Positions 40,184 to 49,371 are shown, numbered from the stretch's first letter. The stretch is 64,000 bases of DNA from Chloroflexota bacterium (GCA_016866215.1 VGNE01000001.1:62001-126000); one strand, 5' to 3'. Translations and numbers: made by a program. The notes: generated by a model from the sequence alone, not told the origin.

Positions 40184-41500
40184 CCCTTCCTTCTCTGCCG
40201 CTGTCAACGCATCCTCAAACAACCTCAAACCCTCATCCATCTCACTCGTGCTCATCGAGAGCGGAGGCGCGATGCGGATCACGCTCTTGCCGCAGGAAAG
40301 CATCAGCAAACCGCGCTCATATCCGAGGGCCACCACGCGATCTGTTAGATCCTTTGCGGGTGCTTTTCTTTCGCGGTCTTTCACGAATTCCACACCGATC
40401 ATTAATCCCTTGCCGCGGACTTCTCCAATGCTGGGGTGGCGTGACTTGATTTCTTCAAGCGCATCCATCGCATACTCACCGACTTCTTTCGCGTTTTGCA
40501 TGAACCCGTTTTCAATTAAGTCTATCGTTGCCAGCGAAGCCGCACATGAGATGGGATTTCCGCCGTAGGTATTGCCGTGTGTGCCGATCTCCCAATCCAT
40601 CACGGATTTACGAGCAATGCACGCGCCGAGAGGCATACCTGAAGCAATGCCTTTAGCCGCAGTGACCATGTCAGGCTCCACCCCGAAATGCTCAATCGCC
40701 CACCACTTGCCTGTGCGTCCCATGCCGCATTGCACTTCATCAAGGATCATTAAGATGCCGTTTTTGTTGCATAATTTTCGCAAGGCCGGGAAAAAACCAT
40801 CAGGCGGGACAATATATCCGCCTTCGCCTTGAATGGTCTCGACCAAAATACCCGCCACATCTTTTGGAGGCAGGATCTGGGTGAGTATCTCATCTTCAAT
40901 ATAACGAACAGTTGCTTCGCCGTAATCCTCGCCTTTGCGTCGTTCCAGCACCGGACGATATGGATTCGGAAATGGCGCGTGAGTGACACCGTTCATCAGC
41001 GGATAAAAACCGCCGTGATACTTTGCCTTGCTCGCTGTAAATGTCACTGCACCCATCGTGCGTCCGTGGAACGCACCCGTGAAGCCGATGAAATTCGTGC
41101 GTTTGGTATGATAACGTGCAAGTTTGATCGCGGTCTCAACAGCCTCAGTCCCTGAATTGGTCATGAACGAAAGCGCATCCTCTTTGAACGGTGCGATCTC
41201 ATCCAATTTTTCAGCAAGTTTGATCCAGTTCTCGTGGTAGAAGTCCGATGAAATGTGGATAAACTTTTCAGCCTGTTCCTGAATCGTCTTCACCACTTTC
41301 GGATGCGAATATCCCGTTGAGACCACCGCAATCCCGCCCATGAAATCTAAAAAGCGATTGCCGTCTACATCCCACACCTCGCTACCTTTTCCGTGATCCA
41401 TCACAAATGGATAACCTCTCTGGTAGGAAGGCGAGATCACTTTTCTATCTCTCTTGATCATTGCCTTGGCTTTTGGCCCGGGTAAATTAGATTTTGCCAT
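40172..41500 (-). CDS. Class-III aminotransferase (acetylornithine/4-aminobutyrate type)
   Basis: A 442-residue PLP-dependent omega-aminotransferase. Family motifs visible are SFMTNSGTEAVETAIKLAR near residue 110, FHGRTMGAVTFT near 143, LILDEVQCGMGRTGKWWA with the cofactor Asp, and the PLP lysine in TAAKGIASGMPLGA. The C-terminal IRIAPPLSMSTSEMDEGL is typical of GABA or acetylornithine aminotransferases. Substrate cannot be fixed from sequence: no arginine genes lie near, and the acetylornithine enzyme is usually shorter (about 400). The start is ATG with AAGGAGC 5 nt upstream. Confidence 0.85.
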   Translation of the reverse strand: MAKSNLPGPKAKAMIKRDRKVISPSYQRGYPFVMDHGKGSEVWDVDGNRFLDFMGGIAVVSTGYSHPKVVKTIQEQAEKFIHISSDFYHENWIKLAEKLDEIAPFKEDALSFMTNSGTEAVETAIKLARYHTKRTNFIGFTGAFHGRTMGAVTFTASKAKYHGGFYPLMNGVTHAPFPNPYRPVLERRKGEDYGEATVRYIEDEILTQILPPKDVAGILVETIQGEGGYIVPPDGFFPALRKLCNKNGILMILDEVQCGMGRTGKWWAIEHFGVEPDMVTAAKGIASGMPLGACIARKSVMDWEIGTHGNTYGGNPISCAASLATIDLIENGFMQNAKEVGEYAMDALEEIKSRHPSIGEVRGKGLMIGVEFVKDRERKAPAKDLTDRVVALGYERGLLMLSCGKSVIRIAPPLSMSTSEMDEGLRLFEDALTAAEKEGSDQ

Positions 41501-41521
41501 ATCTGCTCCTTGTGTATTATG

Positions 41522-41654
41522 TCATTGCGAGGGCGCTCTTGCTCTTTGCCCGAAGCAATCTCCGGCACAATGTAGGAGATTGCTTCCTTCGGCACGGTGA
41601 GCGAAAGTCGAACCGTCAGGACAGGCGTAGGGAAGAACACCCTCCTCGCAATGA
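41522..41654. repeat. MITE-like element with 11-bp inverted ends
   Basis: TCATTGCGAGG at 41522-41532 and CCTCGCAATGA at 41644-41654 are perfect inverted ends. A second inverted pair lies inside (GAAGCAATCTCC and GGAGATTGCTTCC). The middle also carries CTTCGGCACGGTGAGCG and GTCGAACCGTC. It has no coding capacity. It lies between the aminotransferase and the ROK kinase gene, ending 2 nt before the latter's stop codon. Confidence 0.7.
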
Positions 41655-41656
41655 TG

Positions 41657-42595
41657 TTAAACTTTTAACTTCAACTCAGCCAATGCTCGCGCGCCGAGCA
41701 AACCCGCGTCGTCACCCAACTGTGCCTTTGTGATCACCAACCCTTCCAGATAACGCGGATGAAATACATGCTTTTTCAAGCTTATGTGAAAAGAATCAAA
41801 TAATAGATTGCCAACCTGCGAAACGCCTCCGCCGAAGATGACGATGGACGGGTCAAATACGTGCAGAAAAGATGCGACACCAATTCCAAGATACTCTCCC
41901 GCTCGTGAATATGCTTTGATCGCCAATGCATCTCCTTTTTTAGCGGCTTCCGCCACGTCTCGAGCTGTTAGATTTATATCTTGCTTCAAACTGGACTTTG
42001 AACCTGCTTCCAATTCCCCGAGAAAATACTTCACAATGGCAGGACCCGATGAAAAAGATTCAAGGTGACCCTTATATCCACAAGCGCAAAGAGGTCCATT
42101 TGGATCGAGGATGACATGACCCAACTCTGCCGCAAGGCCATGATTTCCTAGTAATAATCTATCCTCAATAATGACACCAGCCCCAATCCCGGTGCTGACT
42201 GTGATGTACAACACATTATGGTGTCCCTTGCCGGCTCCGAAACGATACTCTGCCAATCCCGCAAGGTTGGCATCATTATTTAGGTATGTTTTCACACCAA
42301 AATGCTCGGCAACCTTCGGTGCAAGCGGAAAATTATGCCATTCAGGGTTATTTGGCGGGGATAGTAAATACCCGGTATGCGGGTCGAGTGGGCCCGGCGA
42401 TCCCAGTCCAATTGCATCAACGCAGCCATCTTTAGGCCAAATCTCTTCAATGATATTTACAAGACGTTCAAACCCCCCTGGCTCTGAGGCATGGGTGGGA
42501 ATTTTTTTCTGTTTGATGGGTTTGAGTTTGTCTGGCGCATAAGAAGCGGCACGCATATGAGTGCCGCCAATGTCAACTGCAATAATTGTTCGCAT
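41657..42595 (-). CDS. ROK family sugar kinase (glucokinase-like)
   Basis: A 312-residue kinase. It starts with IIAVDIGGTHMRAASY, the ATP-phosphate motif, and has GLGSPGPLDPHTG, LNNDANLAGLAEYRFGAGKG, GTGIGAGVIIEDRL and CACGYKGHLESFSSG. The last is the ROK zinc site C-x-C-G-x2-G-C in which the third Cys is replaced by His here. The normal reaction is phosphorylation of glucose or a related hexose or N-acetyl sugar. ATG at 42595 is chosen since the upstream frame is not conserved. It stands back to back with the yvcK-like gene, next to gap-pgk-tpiA, which supports a role in glycolysis. Confidence 0.88.
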   Translation of the reverse strand: MRTIIAVDIGGTHMRAASYAPDKLKPIKQKKIPTHASEPGGFERLVNIIEEIWPKDGCVDAIGLGSPGPLDPHTGYLLSPPNNPEWHNFPLAPKVAEHFGVKTYLNNDANLAGLAEYRFGAGKGHHNVLYITVSTGIGAGVIIEDRLLLGNHGLAAELGHVILDPNGPLCACGYKGHLESFSSGPAIVKYFLGELEAGSKSSLKQDINLTARDVAEAAKKGDALAIKAYSRAGEYLGIGVASFLHVFDPSIVIFGGGVSQVGNLLFDSFHISLKKHVFHPRYLEGLVITKAQLGDDAGLLGARALAELKLKV

Positions 42596-42676
42596 AATTA
42601 TTATTATAACCGTAAGGTCATTTTTCCGAGTATCTGCGATTTGACTCCACCTCTCAATCCTGCTATCATCTTTTTT

Positions 42677-43999
42677 ATGCAAAAAAATATCCCTTCGCAG
42701 ATATGGTTATTTTTACGTAACCTCCCGCGTTGGTTTCGTCCCGGATTGGGCATCAAACGCTGGTTTGTTTATGTCATGATTGGGATCACTTTGCTCGGGC
42801 TGGGATTTGCGGTCATCCTGATTGACTTATATCGTACCGAGTCAACCAACCCGACCTTGCTCACATTTCTTTCCTATGCATCCTTACGTTTCATCCCGCG
42901 TCTTTGGCGCGCCATCATCTTTGGTGGTTTAGGGATCGGACTCGTCGCCTACGGAATTTTGCAACTCAACCGCTCCCTGCTTAGACCGTTCATCCGGCCG
43001 GGTTTCGATTTATTCGACCAGTTGACAGGCTTTCACCGCCGCGAACGCGGACCTCGCATTGTCACCATCGGCGGCGGTCATGGACTTTCGACTCTCCTGC
43101 GCGGGTTGAAAGCCCACACAGGCAACCTTACAGCTGTGGTAACCGTCGCGGATGATGGCGGCTCATCAGGCCGATTGCGTGAAAGTCACGGCATCCTTCC
43201 TCCAGGCGATATTCGCAATTGCCTCGCTGCGCTTTCCAATGATGAGGCCATGCTGACGCAGCTATTCCAGTATCGTTTCAGCGGTTCGCCAGACCTTGAA
43301 GGACACTCGTTTGGTAATCTTTTCATTACTGCCCTGGCTGATATTACTGGTAGTTTTGAAAATGCCATAGTTGAATCTGGGCGTGTGCTTTCGGTAAATG
43401 GACGTGTGCTTCCCTCCACTTTGCACAACGTGAAGTTGGTCGCCAGCATGGAATTGCCGCACACCCGCAATGAAGTACTCGTAGTGGGGGAGAGCAAGAT
43501 CCCGAATATGGCGGGACGCGTGCGGCGCGTATGGCTGGAACCGGATGATGCCCCTGCTTTCCCTCCTGTTATAAAAGAACTTTTGAACGCCGATGTCATC
43601 GTGGTTGGACCTGGCAGTCTTTATACAAGTATCCTGCCGAACCTGCTGGTGCATGATCTGCTCGCCGGTATTCATTCCAGCCGAGCCATTAAAATCTATG
43701 TTTGCAATATTGCCACGCAAGCAGGTGAAACCGACGCTTTTACCTGTTATGACCACGTCCGCGCATTGGAAGGGCATGTGGGCCATGATCTGTTCGATAT
43801 TATTCTGTGTAATGATAATTATGAAGGGGATGCGGGCACCGCCTCGCGTTGGGTGGTTGCAGATGAAAAGACCTTGTCTGATTCACGCACTCATTGTGCC
43901 GACTTGAAAGACAATGACCATCCCTGGCGGCATGATGCTGTCAAACTTGCGCGGGTAATTGCGGATATTTTCTACGAACGAACTGGCCCGCTCGCATAG
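42677..43999 (+). CDS. YvcK-family (CofD-like) gluconeogenesis factor with membrane anchor
   Basis: A 440-residue protein. Two membrane helices at about 28-50 (WFVYVMIGITLLGLGFAVIL) and 66-85 (WRAIIFGGLGIGLVAYGIL) precede a YvcK/CofD fold: IVTIGGGHGLSTLLRGLK, VTVADDGGSSGRLRESHGIL, PPGDIRNCLAALS, DVIVVGPGSLYTSILPNLLV. YvcK proteins bind UDP-GlcNAc and are needed for cell-wall growth on gluconeogenic carbon. The membrane-anchored form is longer than the 320-residue Bacillus type. ATG at 42677 is used because upstream in-frame sequence covers the ROK promoter region. Confidence 0.9.
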   Translation: MQKNIPSQIWLFLRNLPRWFRPGLGIKRWFVYVMIGITLLGLGFAVILIDLYRTESTNPTLLTFLSYASLRFIPRLWRAIIFGGLGIGLVAYGILQLNRSLLRPFIRPGFDLFDQLTGFHRRERGPRIVTIGGGHGLSTLLRGLKAHTGNLTAVVTVADDGGSSGRLRESHGILPPGDIRNCLAALSNDEAMLTQLFQYRFSGSPDLEGHSFGNLFITALADITGSFENAIVESGRVLSVNGRVLPSTLHNVKLVASMELPHTRNEVLVVGESKIPNMAGRVRRVWLEPDDAPAFPPVIKELLNADVIVVGPGSLYTSILPNLLVHDLLAGIHSSRAIKIYVCNIATQAGETDAFTCYDHVRALEGHVGHDLFDIILCNDNYEGDAGTASRWVVADEKTLSDSRTHCADLKDNDHPWRHDAVKLARVIADIFYERTGPLA

Positions 44000-44211
44000 T
44001 CAAACCCAAAGCAAAAAAATGCCCAATCATCAGAATCAAGCTTACGTTGAGTCTGAAGCGGGCTGTTTATCCTGACATTTATCATGTAAAAATCAGTCAG
44101 TAATAAAATTCACAAATCTCCATTATCGAAGTAAAATCAAATCATGAATAAACCGTAAAGTTCTATAAGACCTTTCGGGTTTCTATGTAAAAATAATCGG
44201 AGGATTTTCCC

Positions 44212-45222
44212 ATGGCAATAAAAATTGGTATTAATGGATTTGGCCGCATCGGCCGTTTGGTGTTTCGGACGATCAAACAGCGTTACCCGAATGACCTTGA
44301 GGCGGTGGCTGTGAATGACTTGTTCGACCCAGCGACTAATGCTCATCTGTTGAAATATGATTCGATCTATGGTCCATTCGACAGCAAAGTTGAAGTGAAA
44401 GACGGCAACATTTTGGTGGACGGGAAGACGGTGACGGTCAGCGCTGAAAAAGACCCAGGCGCGATCAAGTGGAAGGAAATGGGTGTGGACATTGTGATTG
44501 AGGCCACCGGCTTCTTTTCTGATGCCACCAAGTCGAAGGCGCACATTGAATCGGGCGGCGCGAAGAAGGTGATTATTTCTGCGCCTGGCAAGAATGAAGA
44601 TATCACCATTGTGCTTGGTGTGAATGACGAAAAGTATGACCCGAAAAAACATCATATCGTTTCAAATGCATCCTGCACAACCAATGGCCTTGCCCCGGTT
44701 GCTAAAGTTCTAAATGATAAATTTGGAATTGAAAAAGGGATGTTGACCACTGTCCATGCGTATACCAATTCGCAGAAATTGCAGGATGTCGGCGCGAAGG
44801 ATTTGCGCGATGCCCGCGCTGCTGCGCAAAACATTGTTCCTTCTGAAACCGGCGCCGCCAAAGCAGTTGGGTTGGTGATCCCCGAACTCAAAGGAAAATT
44901 TGGCGGCATGGCATTCCGCGTTCCCACGCCCACCGTTTCGGTTGTGGATTTCACCGCCATTCTCAACAAGGAGGCTGCAAAGGAAGATGTCCGCGCCGCG
45001 ATGCTTGAATATGCAAACGGTCCTATGAAGGGCATCCTCGATGTGACGGATGAACCGCTGGTCTCCACCGATCTGCGCGGCACAACTTTCTCATCCGTGT
45101 TTAGTTCGATGGATACGCTCGTGATCGGCAACATGGTAAAAGTGGTGGCATGGTACGACAATGAATGGGGTTACGCCTGCCGCACCGCTGACCTCACGGC
45201 GTTGATGGCGAAGAGCCTCTAG
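44212..45222 (+). CDS. gap: Glyceraldehyde-3-phosphate dehydrogenase, type I
   Basis: A 336-residue glycolytic dehydrogenase. The N-terminal NAD-binding motif is [14 protein letters not shown]; the active-site Cys is in [17 protein letters not shown] near 153; [15 protein letters not shown] and [15 protein letters not shown] complete the set. It oxidises GAP with phosphate and NAD to 1,3-bisphosphoglycerate. It starts with a strong GGAGGATTTTCCC ribosome site 10 nt before ATG. pgk and tpiA follow on the same strand, although the gap and pgk genes are separated by a repeat element. Confidence 0.97.
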   Translation: MAIKIGINGFGRIGRLVFRTIKQRYPNDLEAVAVNDLFDPATNAHLLKYDSIYGPFDSKVEVKDGNILVDGKTVTVSAEKDPGAIKWKEMGVDIVIEATGFFSDATKSKAHIESGGAKKVIISAPGKNEDITIVLGVNDEKYDPKKHHIVSNASCTTNGLAPVAKVLNDKFGIEKGMLTTVHAYTNSQKLQDVGAKDLRDARAAAQNIVPSETGAAKAVGLVIPELKGKFGGMAFRVPTPTVSVVDFTAILNKEAAKEDVRAAMLEYANGPMKGILDVTDEPLVSTDLRGTTFSSVFSSMDTLVIGNMVKVVAWYDNEWGYACRTADLTALMAKSL

Positions 45223-45230
45223 TGTAATGT

Positions 45231-45318
45231 AAACAGGTACACAGGTAGACACGTAAACACGTAAACACGTAAACACGTGCATGCTTGTGTACCTGTTTAC
45301 CTGTATACTTGTGTACAT
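45231..45318. repeat. Word-repeat quasi-palindrome of ACACGTAA between gap and pgk
   Basis: GTAAACAGGTACACAGGTAGACAC is followed by four units of GTAAACAC in tandem, then inverted GTGTACCTGTTTACCTGTATAC and TTGTGTACAT. The word GTAAACACGT / GGTACACAGGTA alternates and is inverted across the centre at the GCATGC sequence. It lies in the transcribed gap before pgk. Confidence 0.75.
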
Positions 45319-45325
45319 ATCGCCC

Positions 45326-46522
45326 ATGAATAAAAAAACCGTAAAAGACATTGACCTCAAAAACAAACACGTCCTCATGCGTGTGGACTTTAACGTGCCG
45401 ATGGCGGATGGCAAAGTCACCGACGACAAACGCATCAAAGCCGCACTTCCGACTATTCAATATGTGTTGGATCAGAGCGCATCGTTAATTTTGATGAGTC
45501 ACCTTGGAAGACCAAAATCCGCCCTTCGACAAGCTCAGGACACCGCCTCAGACTCAGCCTTCAGCCTGCGTGCCGCTTCGGAAGTTTTATCCACGCTGTT
45601 GAATCGACCCGTGCAAATGGCGCCCGATTGCATCGGCGCGGAAGTGGAGAAGATGGCAAAGGCGTTGAAGCCCGGCGAAGTATTGATGCTCGAGAACACA
45701 CGTTTCCATGCTGGCGAAGAAAAGAATGATCTTGAATTTGCCAGGCAATTGGCATCGCTTGGCGATGTATACGTCAATGATGCCTTTGGTTCTGCTCACC
45801 GCGCGCATGCCTCCACCGAAGGCGTGGCGCGATTCCTGCCTGCTGTCTCCGGCTTTTTGATGGAACAGGAACTCGAATATCTCGGAAGGGCCGTGGCCAA
45901 TCCCGTACATCCATACATTGCGATTCTCGGAGGCGCAAAGGTCAGTGATAAGATTCTGGTGGTTGAATCTTTGCTTTCCAAGTGCGATAAAATGATCATC
46001 GGTGGGGGGATGGCAAATACCTTCCTCGCCGCGCAGGGGCTCAATATGCAGGATAGCCTTGTTGAAGCTGAGTCAATGGAATTGGCTAAATCCATTATGG
46101 CGAAGTCGAGTGACAAATTAATTCTTCCCATAGATGCGGTCATCGCTGATAAGTTCGACGCTGAAGCCAACACGAAGACTGTGCCCATTGACAAAATCCC
46201 CACTGGCTGGCGCATGTTGGATGTAGGACCGAAAACCCTGGAGCTATATCAAATCACGTTGAAGGGAGTCAAGCTTGTCGTTTGGAACGGACCCGTGGGC
46301 GTCTTCGAAATGCCGAAATTTGCCGAAGGGACATTCGCACTGGCGCGCATGTTAGCCGAATCCGGCGCGATCACTGTCATCGGCGGCGGTGATTCGGCGA
46401 GTGCCGTCAAAAAAGCGGGTGTTGCCCAAAAAATGACTCACGTTTCCACAGGCGGTGGAGCATCGCTTGAATTCCTTGAAGGAAAAATATTACCCGGCGT
46501 GGCAGCGTTGCTGGATGGATAA
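45326..46522 (+). CDS. pgk: Phosphoglycerate kinase
   Basis: A 398-residue two-domain glycolytic kinase. Motifs are [16 protein letters not shown] at the N-terminus, LMSHLGRPK near 65, [52 protein letters not shown] and [11 protein letters not shown]. An unusual insert follows SHLGRPKS: the coding DNA at 45521-45562 (CCCTTCGACAAGCTCAGGAC and onwards) looks like an intergenic repeat rather than pgk sequence and adds about 10 residues. ATG at 45326 fits the family start; the ribosome site is weak, so coupling to gap is possible. Confidence 0.96.
   Translation: MNKKTVKDIDLKNKHVLMRVDFNVPMADGKVTDDKRIKAALPTIQYVLDQSASLILMSHLGRPKSALRQAQDTASDSAFSLRAASEVLSTLLNRPVQMAPDCIGAEVEKMAKALKPGEVLMLENTRFHAGEEKNDLEFARQLASLGDVYVNDAFGSAHRAHASTEGVARFLPAVSGFLMEQELEYLGRAVANPVHPYIAILGGAKVSDKILVVESLLSKCDKMIIGGGMANTFLAAQGLNMQDSLVEAESMELAKSIMAKSSDKLILPIDAVIADKFDAEANTKTVPIDKIPTGWRMLDVGPKTLELYQITLKGVKLVVWNGPVGVFEMPKFAEGTFALARMLAESGAITVIGGGDSASAVKKAGVAQKMTHVSTGGGASLEFLEGKILPGVAALLDG
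45521..45562. repeat. Intergenic-type repeat absorbed into pgk
   Basis: CGCCCTTCGACAAGCTCAGG then ACACCGCCTCAGACTCAGCC encodes [15 protein letters not shown] in an outer loop after the conserved SHLGRPK. CCTTCGACAAGCTCAGGACA is a sequence seen widely as a dispersed intergenic repeat, and pgk proteins do not normally carry these residues. The insertion keeps the frame. Confidence 0.6.
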
Positions 46523-46554
46523 AACCGCTTATTAATTTATATTCATTTGACTTT

Positions 46555-46735
46555 ACTGCAAAAACATAAAACCTTAATGCAAAGACGCCAGGACGCAAAG
46601 TAAAGTAATTTTTTAAAAATCTTGGCGACTTTGCGCCTTCGCCTGTCTGCGTGCATCTGTCTGCGTGTGTACCCGCACAGGCAGGCACTCGCACAAGCAG
46701 GCCTTGAAAATTTGACTTTTTGCAGTGGACTCACA
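46555..46735. repeat. Word-repeat quasi-palindrome of GCAAAGACGCCAGGACG before tpiA
   Basis: Left: TTAATGCAAAGACGCCAGGACGCAAAG. Right: CTTGGCGACTTTGCGCCTTCG, then GCCTGTCTGCGTGCATCTGTCTGCG and CACAGGCAGGCACTCGCACAAGC. The outer words GACTTTACTGCAAAAAC and GACTTTTTGCAGTGG are inverted copies. It fills most of the 287-bp gap between pgk and tpiA, so cotranscription of the two is uncertain. Confidence 0.65.
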
Positions 46736-46809
46736 TTTGCACAGCCAATATTAACAACACTCAGCTATAATCGGGAAAATTACGAACGAAAACAGGCAAA
46801 GGATCCTTC

Positions 46810-47568
46810 ATGCGTAAACCATTTATTGCCGGTAATTGGAAGATGAATAAAACCATCGCGGAAACCCGCGATTTGATATTAAAGATGAGCGCAACATTGC
46901 GCGAAATTAAAACAGTTGAGAAGGTCTTATGCCCGCCGTTCATGTCCTTGATGTCCGCCTCCGCACTGCTCGAAGATTCAGGCATTGGGCTCGGTGCTCA
47001 AAACATGCACTGGGAGGAGAAGGGCGCGTTTACGGGTGAAATTTCGCCGGTAATGGTGAAGGAATTATGCGACTATGTGATTCTGGGTCATTCGGAGCGC
47101 CGCGCTTTTTTCGGTGAAACCGATGAAATTGTGAATCGGAAGTTGATCGCTGCCCAAACTTTTGACTTGACCCCCATTGTCTGTGTCGGTGAAACCTTGG
47201 AACAATACGAATCAAAACAGACCCGTGAAGTTGTTTCGCGCCAAACCAGCAACGGGTTGAGGAATATCTCACCCGAATTCGCAGCGCACATCGTCGTCGC
47301 CTATGAACCGGTTTGGGCAATTGGAACTGGCAAGGCTTCCACAGGTGAAGCGGCCAATGTTGTCATCAAGGATTTTATCCGCCCGGCAATCGCGGGGTCG
47401 TATGGCGAACAGACCGCACAGGCCATCCGTGTACTGTACGGCGGTTCAGTGACCGGCTCCAACGCGGCGGAGTTCTTTGCCCAGCCAGATATTGATGGCG
47501 CCCTGGTGGGTGGCGCTAGTTTGAAAGTGGACGATTTCGTTGCCATAATACGGTCTGCGGTGAAATAA
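46810..47568 (+). CDS. tpiA: Triose-phosphate isomerase
   Basis: A 252-residue TIM-barrel enzyme that interconverts dihydroxyacetone phosphate and GAP. It starts with RKPFIAGNWKMNKT (Asn and Lys of the active site). The electrophile His is in ILGHSERRAFFGE, the catalytic Glu in VAYEPVWAIGTGKAST, and the phosphate-binding end is LYGGSVTGSNAAEFF and DGALVGGASLK. The length is normal. A GGATCC sits before ATG as a weak ribosome site. A HELSH membrane protein gene starts 3 nt after its stop. Confidence 0.97.
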   Translation: MRKPFIAGNWKMNKTIAETRDLILKMSATLREIKTVEKVLCPPFMSLMSASALLEDSGIGLGAQNMHWEEKGAFTGEISPVMVKELCDYVILGHSERRAFFGETDEIVNRKLIAAQTFDLTPIVCVGETLEQYESKQTREVVSRQTSNGLRNISPEFAAHIVVAYEPVWAIGTGKASTGEAANVVIKDFIRPAIAGSYGEQTAQAIRVLYGGSVTGSNAAEFFAQPDIDGALVGGASLKVDDFVAIIRSAVK

Positions 47569-47571
47569 ACC

Positions 47572-48324
47572 GTGCAGTTCGCTGGATTTCTCTGGTTTAT
47601 CTTTATGCTCCTGCCGTTGGTATTTCTCCAGCGGCTTTTGCATCGTGAGATTCAAGCCGTGTTTATGATCATCACACGTAATTCGCAGTTGACGACCGGC
47701 CTCTTCTCTGTATTATTTTTCCCCGGTGTTTTCCTGCATGAACTCAGTCATTTTTTGATGGCTAAAATTTTACGAGTCCACACGCGTGGATTTTCATTGT
47801 TTCCCCATTCATTATCCGATGGACGTTTGCAAATGGGATATGTGGAAACAGAACATACAGATGTTTTCCGCGATTCGTTAATCGGCTTGTCTCCATTAAT
47901 TGCAGGCACATTGTTTGTGTCCTACGCGGGAATTGAACACATGCAAGTGCACACCTTGTGGGATGTTCTGCGGAATGGACAAATGGAACTATTTTGGATG
48001 GGTCTTGGTCTGCTGCCTTTTGTGCAAGATTTTTATTTGTGGTTTTATCTCACATTTGTAATATCCAGCGCAATGATGCCTTCTGAATCTGACCGACACG
48101 CCTGGTTTCCGCTTGGTTTGTGGACGGCTATTCTGCTCGCCCTGGCGCTCCTTGCGGGGACAGGCTCCTGGATGCTTGAAAATCTTGCGCCGCTTTTGAA
48201 TGATTTCTTTAATTCGGTGGCCTTGCTTTTGGGGTTAAGTAATGCTTTGCATGTCGTGCTGTTAATTCCGTTTTTTTTCCTCCACCGCGCGCTTGTCTAT
48301 ATGATGAAAGTGGATGTGGAATGA
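47572..48324 (+). CDS. Membrane protein with HELSH motif (site-2-protease-like)
   Basis: A 250-residue protein with about six hydrophobic segments. Helix 1 (FLWFIFMLLPLVFLQRLL) is followed by a helix holding FFPGVFLHELSHFLMAKIL; HELSH fits the HExxH zinc motif of membrane-embedded peptidases of the M50 type. No clear second metal motif (NPDG) is visible, but an acidic DFYLWFYL segment near 155 may contribute. It starts with GTG 3 nt after tpiA. A proteolytic role is inferred from the motif only. Confidence 0.6.
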   Translation: MQFAGFLWFIFMLLPLVFLQRLLHREIQAVFMIITRNSQLTTGLFSVLFFPGVFLHELSHFLMAKILRVHTRGFSLFPHSLSDGRLQMGYVETEHTDVFRDSLIGLSPLIAGTLFVSYAGIEHMQVHTLWDVLRNGQMELFWMGLGLLPFVQDFYLWFYLTFVISSAMMPSESDRHAWFPLGLWTAILLALALLAGTGSWMLENLAPLLNDFFNSVALLLGLSNALHVVLLIPFFFLHRALVYMMKVDVE

Positions 48325-48386
48325 TCCTTCGATTCAAGAATTCATTAATCAAGCTCGCCTTCAATTGGATTGGGCATGAGTCATAA

Positions 48387-49274
48387 TTATTTTTTTCGTC
48401 CGACAGCCAGCATTTTGTTCCTGATTGGAAACAAGGTTAATATGACATGCACTACAGGTAAGATTAGTTTTACGATTAAATCCGACTTGAACATTTTTTT
48501 CAGGTAAAAATTGTATGGGAAGGATAGCTCATGAAATTTTCGCAATTCCATGAGTTCCAATCCGACTGCTTCAAGCATTTCTCTCATCTCGGAAAGGGAT
48601 AAGATTTGTTTATGCCCGAACATGTGTGAAGAATACATGGTATTTAAGAAAGTGGGATACCGCCCTCGTGAAAGCCAGTATGTGAATTCACCCATGCGAT
48701 GATAGAACCCATCCCTGCAAGGCGTGTCAATCAGCAAAATACCGCCGCTTTTGAGCATATTTGCCGCAGACTGCAAAGTGGAAAACGGAAAATTGACATG
48801 CTCGATCACATCCCACAAGGTGACAATATCAAAACTTCCATGATATTCTTGCCAATAATCAGCTTCAATGGGCCGTTTGACGATATCCAGTCCGTGTTTG
48901 GTTTTGGCGTAGTGCGCTCTGGTGTCGCTAAGTTCAATACCGGTGGTAACTGCGCCGTCTTGATTCAATTTCGACAGGAACAGACCTCCTCCGCAGCCAA
49001 TATCCAAAACCTTTTTATTTTTTACCAAAGTGTGTTTTTTTACCGTATTGACTTGGTTTTCAAGTCGCTCAGGGTTGGATTGCAGGGATTTCTCAATGTA
49101 TACAATTTCTTCGTTAGTCAATCGGCTGCCGTCTATTTGCGGCGAAATTGCCTGCTGGGGGTCAAGATGATCTATAAAATGATACCCGCCCGGGGAAACA
49201 AAAACATTTGCATTCGATAATCTGTATTTTGGTAAGCCGCTCGTGGAGCGCTTTAACTCGTCAATATTTTCCAT
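48387..49274 (-). CDS. Class I SAM-dependent methyltransferase
   Basis: A 295-residue protein. The SAM-binding motif I is KVLDIGCGGGLFLSKLNQDG near residue 90, the acidic motif II is TTGIELSD, and DIVTLWDVIEHVNFPFSTL and GGILLIDTPCRD complete the fold. The N-terminal 85 residues contain a segment like those of methyltransferases acting on sugars or lipids (ANVFVSPGGYHFIDHLDPQ). The C-terminus has a hydrophobic helix (LIVKLILPVVHVILTLF) that may bind the membrane. Substrate unknown. Two GC-rich hairpins lie upstream at about 49303-49347. Confidence 0.82.
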   Translation of the reverse strand: MENIDELKRSTSGLPKYRLSNANVFVSPGGYHFIDHLDPQQAISPQIDGSRLTNEEIVYIEKSLQSNPERLENQVNTVKKHTLVKNKKVLDIGCGGGLFLSKLNQDGAVTTGIELSDTRAHYAKTKHGLDIVKRPIEADYWQEYHGSFDIVTLWDVIEHVNFPFSTLQSAANMLKSGGILLIDTPCRDGFYHRMGEFTYWLSRGRYPTFLNTMYSSHMFGHKQILSLSEMREMLEAVGLELMELRKFHELSFPYNFYLKKMFKSDLIVKLILPVVHVILTLFPIRNKMLAVGRKK

Positions 49275-49371
49275 CTATTTAACCTCTTCGATTGCTCCTT
49301 ACGCCGTCCCCGGCGCAAGATTTGCGCTGAAAACGCCGCCGAGGACGGCGGCTTGAGCCTGCATTAACCTG

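Noticed and set aside
45231-45318. Possible riboswitch or operator between gap and pgk
   Set aside because: The sequence is a simple GTAAACAC word repeat and its inversion; no known riboswitch pattern or CggR-like operator is evident.
48321-48386. 21-codon frame MILRFKNSLIKLAFNWIGHES overlapping the end of the HELSH gene by ATGA
   Set aside because: Translational coupling is possible, but the frame is very short, unrecognised, and ends exactly against the convergent methyltransferase stop. It is left as an observation only.
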